From the NCBI RefSeq assembly GCF_003073045.1, contig NC_037601.1:21364150-21428149 (forward strand): a stretch of DNA of 64,000 nt, read 5' to 3'. The notes beneath the pieces are model-generated. The model made no database searches, was not told the DNA's origin, and saw only the letters and a program-made list of their open reading frames with translations. Of the stretch, positions 53,261 through 64,000 are shown piece after piece; positions within the stretch are counted from its first letter, which is position 1; the number at the start of each line of letters is the position of its first letter. The translations under genes and the position numbers were made by a program. The DNA is from Pomacea canaliculata. Its lineage: Eukaryota > Mollusca > Gastropoda > Architaenioglossa > Ampullariidae.

Positions 53261-56200
53261 CTAGTTCACCGTGACCACAGTGTCCTGACAGTTCTTCATG
53301 ACCACAGTCTTCTGAAGGACAGTGTCACGTGACCACAGTCTTCTAAACGACAGTTTAAATAAATTCAACAAACTTTTTAATTATTAATTCATTTATTCTA
53401 GATATAATTGCCAATAATTAGTTGGAGCTCTAAATTGTCGTCTAAACAACTCTGACCACAAAAACCGTTAAACAAAATGCTTTTTTCCCTCTAGGACGCT
53501 AATTACTTGTTTATTGTCTAATTACAGGCGACTCCTGAAGGGGCCTGGGCTGATTGCTATTTTTCCAATGAACATGGCAATGCTGTAAGTAGGTGAGACA
53601 GATTTGTTTAACTCTTTCTTGTTCACAAAGTACAGGCGACACCATTTCCTAGGAGCATGAAGCACTGGCATGACCAGCATCCCAGTCAATACACTTCTCT
53701 CAGCCTCTATTGACTGATGCAAGAGTTTCGTGCTCCTGGCGATAAAATGGAGGAGAAAAAGGCAAAAAGCTGCAAGCTAGACAGAGGAGCTCAACCTATA
53801 CTCAGAGACGAGCAACAGGCATGTAGACAGTGAAAAAAGTAAAGGGTGCAAGCAAGATAAAGACACGCAGTGTGGATGTGTGGACAGGAAACATGAGTGG
53901 ACATACACTGGGAGAAAAATAGGTTTGAAGGGAGGAAGAAGTGAGATAATAAGGAGAAGGAAGCAAGTGTCATGATATAAGCCTAACAACCATCACCTGG
54001 ACTGGCATGCAGCATTCAGAGAATTGATCATGTCATGGAGACAGTGTTTCGTTTTAAAAACTTGTTCTGAGTAGTGTGTGTGTGTGTGTGTGTGTGTGAA
54101 TATATATTTATGTGTGTGGGGGGATGGAAGATTAACAAGTGGATAAAAAGTCTGCAGACACCATGTTTTATCTCTGCACTCTTGTGATGTTTCTGTCCGA
54201 CTATCCGGGTGTCGTACCCTGTCAGTCTACTCCCTGCATGATTGAAACTGAATTAGCAAAACAGCCACCACACGGCCGTTATTCATAATTGCTCAACTTC
54301 ATTTTAATTGCTTATCGATGTTTACTATTTTGATAGTTCATGCTTTGATGCTTTAGTTGTCTTTATTGACATTTGAGATTACTCCAGCGAATTTTCAAAA
54401 TGGCTGGCGGGAAGATAATCTGATGGCCATCAGATCAGGCGTCGGCAGTAAAATTACAGACAAGGGGAAGAGTTTTTGAAACAGAAAAAAAAAATAAACT
54501 TAATTTGGCGATTCCTGGAGCACTGTACAGGACTGTCATATCTTGAATAGCCACGACTCACTTTTTAAACGACTATGAAATATTCTCGAGATTATATATG
54601 TATATAAGCTTCTTTGTAATTTTTGGCCCTCAATGGAGAAAAGGGCCGCAACTACACCACGCCAGAGGTTAATTAAGAAACATTTGTTTTATTTTGAATA
54701 AAAGTGATCGCCTATGACCTCAATCGTTGCTGCTGTAAACGTGAATAAACTTTAAATTATAAACAACTGTTTTGTTTATTTGTGTGGGAAAGGTTTTGAG
54801 ATTTCTTAGAATTCATTGTTTGTAAAACTTGTATTGTTTATCTCTCTATTGTTGTTGTGTTTGTTTCGTGAAAGAGATAGGCGCCTTTGATTAGTAAGTA
54901 TTTACAAGATTAAAAAAATTCATAACAAATCCACTTTTGGTCCGATTGTGAACACTTTTAATTCTCTAATTAATAATGACAAGGGAAATTAAAAAAAAAT
55001 TGGTGTCATAACCTTGTCACATAAACACGATGGGATTTTTAAACACATTTTTGTGTTTGTTTGCTTGTTTGTTTGTTTGAGTTGGGAGCAGTGGAATCGT
55101 AAAGGCAACTCTTGCAGCGAGAGTTTTGCTAAAGAGACGTTGCCATAACAACCAGCTTCTTTTTCTCTTTTGACCGCTTTCCAAGCCGCAGAGGAGAAGA
55201 GTGATGTTACAAGGCTTTCATCTGATAAAGGCAATAGAGTCATTCACACAGATTCACTTACCTACCGACATGCACGCACCTTCACATAAACAATGAATAA
55301 TAAAAACTACACGTTGGTGAATCCTCTCTGGACAATTGCATGTCATGATGAGTTCTCTACCTGCCTTGCTTATTCTTCTCTCTCTCTCTCACACACACAC
55401 ACACTGAAGCAAGTGTATAAATATATTTAGTGTGCTCACATTACGCCAGTGTAACCATCCATGGGGAGTAAAAGTGAGTCAATGCGTGACGAGGTGCAGC
55501 GAGGGTTAAAAGCACGCGAAGAAAACCTGACCTCGCGTGACCTCTTTCTGCACGGCCATGTAAGAGGGTCATCATGTACACTTCCCCTTAATTCATTATT
55601 TCAAGAAGGATATTAACCTAATAACATAGGATGAAACAGCTATCATAAAAGTAGAAATAGTCTCACAGCCTGGTCACAACGGCAGGGAAATGTAAGTGGT
55701 TCACCGAGTCTAACTCACGAGTTTATCTCTGATATAGTATGTTGTTCCCGGTGTAAGTGTTCTGTGTCCTGTTTTAGTTTTTGGCCTGATGTTAGTTGTC
55801 TGTGTCTGATATCAGTGTCTTGTACCGGAGGTCAGTAGTGTGTACCTGAAGTAGTTTCGCACATCCCATCAGTGTGCTTTGCCTGATGTCAGTGAGTCTC
55901 GACAACTGCGGCCCTTGGTGTCTGTACATTCACCGGCCGGCATCTGTTGGCATCGGGAAACAATAGTGAGCAGAGCCAAAACCTGCCACCAGCCCCTGCC
56001 ACAGCTAACTGCACACGGCAGGAAGAAGTATGCCAAGAAAAACTAGACCAACATGGCGATCTTCTCCAGAAAAACTGCAGAACGAGTCTGAGGAGAGGGT
56101 CGACCTGCTGGAGTCGGGGAAGTGTAGGAAGTGTAATTATTTTACTGTATGCGGCAATCACCGTCATCATCACGTGTGAACGCGCCTGCAGACACAAGGA

Positions 56201-57339
56201 CAGACAGAGAAAAAAGAACAAATAAAAGCAGACATGAAGACAGAAGGTGAGTCCGTGAGGCTCAAGACACCAAAGCGCAGGTGCACAGAAACCTCACCCA
56301 GACTCCCTCGTGCTCGCTGCACAGAGTAGTGCAACCACACTGCACCCTGTCAGCCTCCTCAGCCCTCCTCTCAGCCCTCCTACCAGCCTCTTCTCGGGCT
56401 TCACACTTAACCTACAAAACTGCTGACTCGGAAATATGCTTGACGGGGGGAGATGTGCAGGATTTCTCACTTGCCCACCCGTCTTCTGCAACTCGTATCA
56501 TCTGTACAAGGCTCTTAGACATTCAGATGTGAAAAAACCCGATGGATGGAGAATAAAGTTGCTAAAGTAGCTTGTGATGGTGGACTAGAGAGGACAGAGG
56601 GGTGTGTGTATGTTATCTCTTTGAGACAAAGACATTAAGATGTGGATGTGTTGTAGGGGGGAAGGTAGGTTAAAAAAACAAACAAACAAAAACAAAAAAG
56701 TTTATTTCAAATGCAGATGATTTTTTTTTATTATCTGAAATAAGTTCTAGCTGGGGCTGTGTGCATTTGCATTGTTTAGCTTCGCTATTCTACATTTAGA
56801 TGAACAGACAACTTTCGTCTGTGGGTTTTTTCCTGCAATCTGCCGAGCGCAGTGCCGGAGGGGAATGGGCGCAGCACACACAGCTCTCCGAGCACAGACT
56901 GCAAATAGAACCAGATACATCTGCACGTCAGTGGCGATGACAAAAATACTGTTATCACCTCTTACACTACTCTGCCTGCCTGCAAGAGGCTTTGTTCCTC
57001 CTGTTTTGCCACGTCTCCCTCACACAAGCCAACCCTTGTGCCACCCGCTCACCTCCACACGCTTATCTCCTTTCACTTCCCTTGACGACAACTTTTCTAC
57101 AAACGAGCTTTCATGCACGCTAAACCTCATGGCACCTTAATGAAGCCACCCGAAAAGAATAAGTAAGATAATAATATTCACGCCTCGATAGACATAACTT
57201 GCATAAAGAAAAAATAAAAGCTGACTTTGGATCAAGAAGGACGGAAAGACCAAACAAACGTCTTGGTAACGAGGCAAAGGTTAAAGGCCACGAAATGACA
57301 CGTGGCCTAGCTTAAACCCAGACAAGACGTAGTGATCTC

Positions 57340-57420
57340 AACTCTGGAGGCAGTCAAACACCCGCCTGCATGTGCTGATCGAAAGGCACTGGATTCGAAT
57401 CTCTTTTCGGGACACACATT
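57340..57420 (+). repeat. SINE-like tRNA head, degenerate
   Basis: GGATTCGAATCTC at 57391-57403 is a near-perfect B box, followed by TTTTCGGGACACAC as in SINE junctions. An upstream TCTGGAGGCAGTCAAAC stretch could be a worn A box. No body was recognised. Confidence 0.4.
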
Positions 57421-58410
57421 TTTTTGAATGTGACAACACTGCACACAGGCCTTGGTGATGAACATTTCCCTCAGAGTAGTTAAGTTTCTTTCTTCCCCCT
57501 CCATGTCCATTTCTTTATCATCAGGTGGACAGGAAGTTCGAGATCGAGGAATTCATGGCGGACTGACCAAGGAATATATTTTGGGGATATGCTGATTAAT
57601 AAATTTTAATATTTTGACCCGATGTAAAATAAAATTGTGAAAGGCTTTGCAGGGCTGTCATCAAATCCCACCGGAGACCGACAACAACAGCATGGCTTCG
57701 CTTCCAATCGGGGAAATCCACTTTCAAAATTCTATTATTATTGTTGTTGTTATTATTATTTACTCTATCGCTAACACGATACTCGTCCACATTGATCGGT
57801 TGATAGAACGAGAGTTGCAGACCTTGCGTGCGTGCACGTGTCTAAAGCCGAGAGCATGCGAGCATCACACGTGCAGCCCACGTTCACCACGTTCGCACGT
57901 ACGTATCTGGTCGGACCGGCCAGCAACACTTACAAAAAAAAAATTAAAGGAAATTTCATCTTCTTAGCGAAATGCTCGGCAGTGATACCCGTTTCCCCGT
58001 CCACCCTGAAAGTTGGCAGAGACAGGACTTGGTCTTCTTAAGCACAGGAAACAGCGGCTCTTGGGGCCCGCGTTGTCCATCAAACATTTCCTGTTTGAAA
58101 ACGAGGCTGTGAATAATTAATCGTGCAGACGCGGCACGTCTCGAAAGCCCGAGCTCAAGCGGAGCGTGAACAATCCCGTCAGCCCCAGCTCTCCCGTTAA
58201 ATCACGTGCATGCGCGCATCAAACGCCACAATACACGCGAAATAAAAAGCCCTCGTGGTGGTGTATGGGGCCGTCAGCACGAAGTCGCCTTTTACCGGTT
58301 AGCTTATCTGAGGCCAGGTGCACGACACGCACTTGTGGTGCCATCTAGCACTCGACTGACAGTCCATAAAACCTTCCTTTGTACTTTTAAAGATAAACTT
58401 TCTTCCATTG

Positions 58411-58480
58411 TAGGGATGGGGAACGTCCGGCCTGCGAAATCATTATATTTGGGTCTGGGCCGTCCAGACCTGATTCAAAT
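58411..58480 (+). mobile_element. hAT-like transposon end, solitary
   Basis: TAGGGATGGGGAACGTCCGG followed by CCTGCG resembles the CAGGGNTGGGNAAC...GGCCCGCG ends of many hAT elements. No matching inverted end was found, so this is a fragment at best. Confidence 0.35.
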
Positions 58481-58636
58481 TTCAGTAAATCCAGATTTTT
58501 TTTTCACATTAGCACAAGTTTATATTAAATGAATCGTGACAATAAGATATATTTTGAAGGTAAAGCAACTAATGTCTATTACGGGATAGACAGGACACAC
58601 ACAAGTACATGACAGGATAGGCTTGCATGCTTCTCT

Positions 58637-58950
58637 GCCTGTGTCGCGTGCCCCAATGTCTGGGACGGCATGACCATCTTGGCATGGTCTGCGCATGCGC
58701 ATAAAGACAGTTCATTACCGTTCAGTATATCGTCTGCTCAATAAAACAAGCTGTGGACAACAATTCACTTGTGGATGGCGAGAAGGCTTCGCTGGCAATG
58801 AAGAGACTGGACAAGGACAAGATGAGTATTATCGAGACGAGACGCAAACAGGTCATAAAAAGAAAGATAATGAACGCTGTCGTTATGCGCATGCGCAGAC
58901 CATGCCAAGACGGTCATTCCATTTCAGACATCGGGGCACGTGACACCTGT
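58637..58950. repeat. Foldback with about 75-bp inverted arms
   Basis: The left arm (58637-58710; GTGCCCCAATGTCTG, GACCATCTTGGCATGGTCTG, CGCATGCGCATAA) is matched in inverse by the right arm (58875-58950; TTATGCGCATGCGCAGACC, ATGCCAAGACGGTCAT, CAGACATCGGGGCAC). The spacer is about 165 bp. It is likely a small non-autonomous element. Confidence 0.75.
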
Positions 58951-61900
58951 GGCTTGTCTGTAGACATTGCGGCGACTCGAAGGACAGCAAGTGCCAGACA
59001 GCCTGGGTGTGGACACCTCACAAAGTGTTCATAAACTGTGGTGAAACTACGACTGTCTCAAGTAAACTTTTAAGTTGATGATTGTGGCCTTTGGCATGAG
59101 AAAGGTTCCCACTGCTGTTATAGAAGACAGAGCCTCCATGACAACCCTACTTCATTCCTACCTTGTGACTTTCAAACGACTACGGGTCGAGTCCGAATGG
59201 TTTTCTCTCGACTCTCATCGCTAACATTTGTTTATTGACGACAGATCATGGGGTAGAGACCTCAGTGTGACTTGTTGAACAGGTAACATATCTCGACTAC
59301 AAATAAAACTAAATTCATGTTAAGAAATTGTTTTCTTACCCATTGCCACATACAAAACTACAGTAACGTGCTTTTAGCCATGATTCCAAAGTCCAGGTAA
59401 ATATGTTTGATGGATATCTAATGTCCAGGTAACACGGATAAAAAATACAAGCAATGGCCAGTTCATGCCAAAGAAATATTAGACGATTTCTATTTATCGT
59501 AATTAGCTAGTTCATTAATGATGCAATCACTCGGTGAACAGCGGTTGCTGGAACAAGATCCTGAAGCAGACTGTTAAAGATTGAAGGACTGAGCTGGATA
59601 CGGAATCGACTTGCATGGACATGGTTGTGGGTGTGTATACCCTCCTCTCTCTCTCGTGTGTGTGTTTTAGTTTACCTACCGTTGGTTTATAGCTGGTAAG
59701 TTAAGAATTGAGGCAGTTTAGAATGTTCTGCATCTAGAAGGTCTACTGTCTGCAGGAGTATCCATTTTCTCCTTCTCTCTCTCTTACACACACACGTGCA
59801 CGTGCGCATGGCGAGGGTTGGTGTACCCTGCTCCAGTCGTGGCTCCAGAGGCTGGTGTTCCCCGCCATATGTCGACGAGTGTTCACCTGGCATGGCTCCC
59901 CGTGCCGCTTGGATCCACAGCCCGCCAGCAGCCATCGATCCAGCAAAAGTGCAGATTTCAACTTCCCTCATCGTCTGCTACTTTGACTGCCAGCACATGC
60001 AATGATGTGCACACCACACACACAGTGATGCTGTGAACACAGCCCCAGTGTCTCTCCATCTCTCTACCGACCCTCGTGATAAAATTGTCCCCGTTCTATT
60101 ATTAGAAACCATGACCTTGCCTGAAGGAAATTTCCCTCATTTTATTAAAAAAAAAAACCCTTTCTTTTATCCTTTTTTTATTTTGTTGAAACACTTCTAG
60201 TGGAAACAGAAGCGAGGCCAGAATTAGAGACACTACAGAGCTGGATGTGGAAGCACTGCTTCTTTCTGTAAATAAATACACTCGTCCTGCTGACGTCAGC
60301 TTCAGACCCGTTGCACCAACCAGAAAAGTCACTGCAGTCCCCCCCTACCCTACTGTGCACCCTCCTGCTCGCTGTACAAACCTGGTAGTTGCCGCTTACT
60401 TTGCTGTATTACTGATGGACTTGTCTCGACATTGTCGATCTGGACATTGCTGGTCTCGAACCTTCTCCGCTAAGATGCTAAGAAGGAGGAAACTTTTAGT
60501 TTATGTCATTAAGGTAAGTGTTAGCATACTCGGGTGGGATCATCTACAATGCACCCAGTCACACTGCTTCCAGCAGACAGGACATAAATCTTGTATTTCA
60601 CAACCCTTGCACCATTGTAATGCCTGTGTAATTTATTATGTAATGCAAAGGGCTTTTATTGTGGTCACGTGTGTGTGTGAGAGAGAGAGAGAGAGAATAG
60701 GATTCACAACAACGATGTCCGACCTCTGCATTCATTTGAAATTCATTACCCATCAGACTAAGGTACGACAAAAATATTTGTAACATTGTAATTACAATTA
60801 CTGTAACAACATTGTAATGTTTAATGTTGCATCTCTGTGTGCAGACAAACAGATGCTGCATGCTGTGAATACCGCACCACGTGACATTCGTAAAGATGGA
60901 CGAGAATTTTAGCCTGATACATCTTGGAACTCATTCTTGATTGGACTTACTCAAAGTGTTTAAAAATAGAGGACCGCGAATGTAAACTCAGGTTCCTGTC
61001 AGCCCTGGGATCGCATCTCCTCAAGTTAAGTGCTGAAATATGGCCGCCTGCCTCGGAGTCTGGCTCCCAGTCTCAGCAGCCAAACCAACCTGCTTTTTTT
61101 GAAAAATATCTTTGCCTACCCACTGCATGTAACAGTTCTTTTTCTTTAAAAAATTGGCTGGCGCCTAGGGTTGGAGGAGAGACAATGAAACGATTCCGAT
61201 TCTATTCTCAGAAAGCATGGTCTTGACCTAAGTAAAGTTATCCACTTTTATGATTTTTATATTTTATTTTCTCGTTCCTGGGTCTGTTTTATTTCTAAGG
61301 TAAAAAGAGGTGAGGCTAAAATTATCTTTTAACACACTTTTAGCACACTTACATACATTAAGGAGGCACTCAAAAACAAACCCCTAAAACTGTTCCTGCC
61401 ACCGCTTTAAGAAGACATGTTTATCGGCTTTCAGACTCAACGGGGAAGGGAGGAGGACGAAGACAAAAAATGAAGCCGACATAAGCACGAGACATGGTTG
61501 TCAACAAAAATATTTGCATCACAGTCTCAACTCATATACCATAACAACTTCCCATCTCGCCCACCGCGCCTTCTCGCCTCACTTTGTGACAAAACAAATT
61601 TCTCTCAAAAGTTTTGCTCCCTAGTTAAGGGTCGAGTACTTTCTTTTAAATCACATTTCATCACCTTGGTGACGAGGGAAGAAGTTGGGGTGTGTGTTGC
61701 TTAGTTCCTACAGGAAGTGGATTAAAAAGAAATTTTGTCTCTCGATCTGCTTCTCTCTTTCAACTTTGTTGATATGTATACATAAATATCAGTACTATTG
61801 CATGCGTGTGAGTCTGTTTACTGGAGGACTGTACATTATTATGTTCATGTGAGGGAGGATTTGTCATTATTGTCAGCCATTGTGACTATGTGCATCATGT

Positions 61901-62884
61901 TTTAATGAGTGAAACACTAACAAACTCGCACAGCCAAACACAAACAATACCCACTCACACACACACACACAAAACATTTATTAACGATTTTAAGAACAGA
62001 AATGAACCATGCTGAAGAAGAAGAAACAAAACTGATGGCAAATGATATTGCTGAACCCACAGCAAATAAAAATAAATTTTTACATGGCGAAGGAAAGAAC
62101 CTCAACATCACAAGACCAAGTGCAAAAAGTTGAATAAAACAGCCAACAGGAAGATTTGTAACAACTGGAATTTGTGACAGAAAATCTCAAGAAATAATAA
62201 AATGGAGGTGTAAAGGTGTTGACAGATGACACCAACAGGACAGTGAGAGTTGGAAACGTGTTGAAGTCATAAATTATACAATCAAGTGCAAAATAAATAA
62301 ATAAATGCAAAAAGGAAAAGGTCAAAGGTTGTGGTGCGTGCCCGTGGCAGTGCATGTGAGCACACACACCCGCCTAACAACGTACGTAACACGTAGACGT
62401 GAGGACACGTAGTGACAGTCACACTGACAGACACAGATGTCACATCTCATGCGGAAAAAGCAAAAATTGTCAAAAAAGATTGTTGAGTAAAAAAGACAAT
62501 GTTTGTTCTATAAACTTTGTCAACAATATGGGAATTTTTCGATGGGAATACGACGGCGAAAAAAGGTGGTGGTAGGTAGGTGGTGGTGGTAGTGGTGGTG
62601 GTGGGAAAAAAATGAAAAAAAAGGTTCTATTTATAGGAATCAGCAGTTATTTTCCCTGAAACCCAAACCTTGAAAATGTAACCCTCAAAACATCCAGCGA
62701 TTGGCATGCCAAAATGTCAGGGTATTGTTGAGGGTGGGTTGTGGAGAAAAAGAAGAAGAGAAGAGGTGCTTGGTGGTAGAATGAATGGCAGACAAGTGTA
62801 CAGCGAAGAAGACAAAAGAAAAAAATTGACGACGGTGACGGAGAGAACGATAGTGCGACAACGGTGAGCACAGTGAGGACTTAC

Positions 62885-62899
62885 CCAGCGCGCCCTGGT
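62885..62899 (-). other. Candidate 15-nt cassette microexon (junctophilin)
   Basis: On the minus strand CTGTTCTGTCTCTACAAG precedes 15 nt that end at a strong GTAAGTCC donor. Inserted between exon 1 and the exon at 53121 (phase 1), it would read D-Q-G-A-L without a stop. This is only a splice-signal observation. Confidence 0.2.
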
Positions 62900-64000
62900 C
62901 TTGTAGAGACAGAACAGAAAAACAAAGATTCAAGATCATGATTGCATCAACAGCTTGCTACCACCTGACACCATAAGGGTCAAGTAGTCATCACATCTAT
63001 GTCAGTCAAACTTCCTGCTACGTCACGCACCCACGTGACATTCATATCAGTACTACGTACGCCACCTACATTTATGAAAAAAAAAGAGACACATATGAAA
63101 AAGAACTGTTGAATTAAGATTAAATAAAAAAAAATAACACCCACCATGTTCTTTGAGAATTCTCAGACCCACCCGACAGAATATATCGCCTCCCTTGCAA
63201 AATAGGGGTACTTGGTCACGTGATGGTAACTAAATCTCTAATTATGGGTGTGTGAACCTAACTGCCTCTTCACCCGTTTTCAAGAAGAATTAAATATGGA
63301 CATACATTGAAAAAGGTTTAAAAATAATGTCATGCTGCAACACTGACACCCTTCAAGGCGACAGTCTATAGAAGTATGCTAATTACAGGTGTCAACAGGT
63401 GTCAACAGGTGCCTTAACACGATGTCCGAAGCTTGACCTCTTTTTGTACACAAGTATAATTATGTTTGAAAGTTCTAATAAGTGATACTAATAAGTGGAG
63501 AGAGAAAAGAATGAGATAAAAAGGACAGAAGAGATGATAAAGGTGTATGTGCAATCGTATGTATGCATCGGTGGTATGCACGACTCTTCTCCTGTTTATT
63601 TATTTATTTTTGGTTAAGGTTTGTTCAACTGACCCATGCTAGTATTATCTTCGGGATGAAGTGTTTTCAAACAGTTCAGTGTACGTGGCAAGACAGAAAT
63701 GTTTGGAAGGCGGATGAATATTGTCAACGATTCTACAGCAGCCTTCAGGCGGGTGGACCTCAAACACCAACCTGAGTTCAACAATTTTATTTATAATTGG
63801 GTTAAGTTCATTTTAAATGTGATTCCCAGGACATGAGTACATAATTATGATTAATGTTCAAGGCATAAGCCTTCAAACATCGGCATTGTAACCCGCCTCT
63901 AGGAAAACAGAAAAGAAAATTCTCCTCCACACAGGAGAGCTCCGTTTCGGGTGAGCGGCGTTGTAACGGCCAGTGTAGCATCGTAAGGAACTGACAATGA

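Noticed and set aside
63388..63415. CAGGTGTCAA repeats as a T-box or E-box cluster
   Set aside because: Two and a half copies of a 10-bp tandem repeat are not evidence of a regulatory site.

Overview
The window is animal nuclear DNA. It is AT-rich, with short exons, GT-AG introns, (CA)n/(GA)n microsatellites, tRNA-derived SINEs and several decayed transposons. Two recognisable genes, a ZDHHC1-type palmitoyltransferase and a junctophilin, are metazoan. The SINE and LINE types look lophotrochozoan, most likely a mollusc such as a gastropod; this is inference, because the species cannot be read directly. There are no operons, CRISPR arrays or ribosome-binding sites.

Layout. 0-3.7 kb: an old L1/Tx1-like LINE fragment (about 519-870) and a 2.15-kb DNA transposon (1491-3640) with 11-bp terminal inverted repeats and a 5-bp target duplication. 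3.6-8.5 kb: AT-rich, no gene seen. 8.56-24.66 kb, minus strand: nine phase-consistent coding exons of a DHHC palmitoyltransferase, including 21-nt and 15-nt microexons and a GC-AG intron; its N-terminal exon(s) were not found. Its 10.3-kb intron holds a nested insertion: a hAT-like transposon (9687-17200, 13-bp TIRs, 6-bp TSD) into which a LINE (13718-16940, 14-bp TSD) later jumped. Other introns hold a decayed LINE (about 20.25-21.06 kb) and a 400-bp foldback element (22956-23363).

27.88-31.88 kb, plus strand: an intact nine-exon gene for a 314-residue protein I do not recognise. 35.87-about 36.99 kb, minus strand: the 3' two exons of a small gene encoding a proline-rich PPxY segment followed by an 11-cysteine tail, an architecture like CYSTM proteins. 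A SINE lies just beside its splice donor.

44.97-53.12 kb, minus strand: the last four exons of a junctophilin (MORN repeats, helical linker, divergent region, C-terminal membrane anchor). The 120-nt exon has one extra base (about 46606) that breaks the frame. The first exon, with the N-terminal MORN repeats, must lie beyond 64 kb, so 53.1-64 kb reads as its first intron; it carries a SINE-like head, a foldback, a hAT-like end and microsatellites.

Functionally the genes are separate: a Golgi/ER acyltransferase, an orphan soluble protein, a small Cys-tailed membrane-associated protein (a plausible palmitoylation substrate) and an ER-plasma membrane tether. No shared pathway is shown by the sequence.
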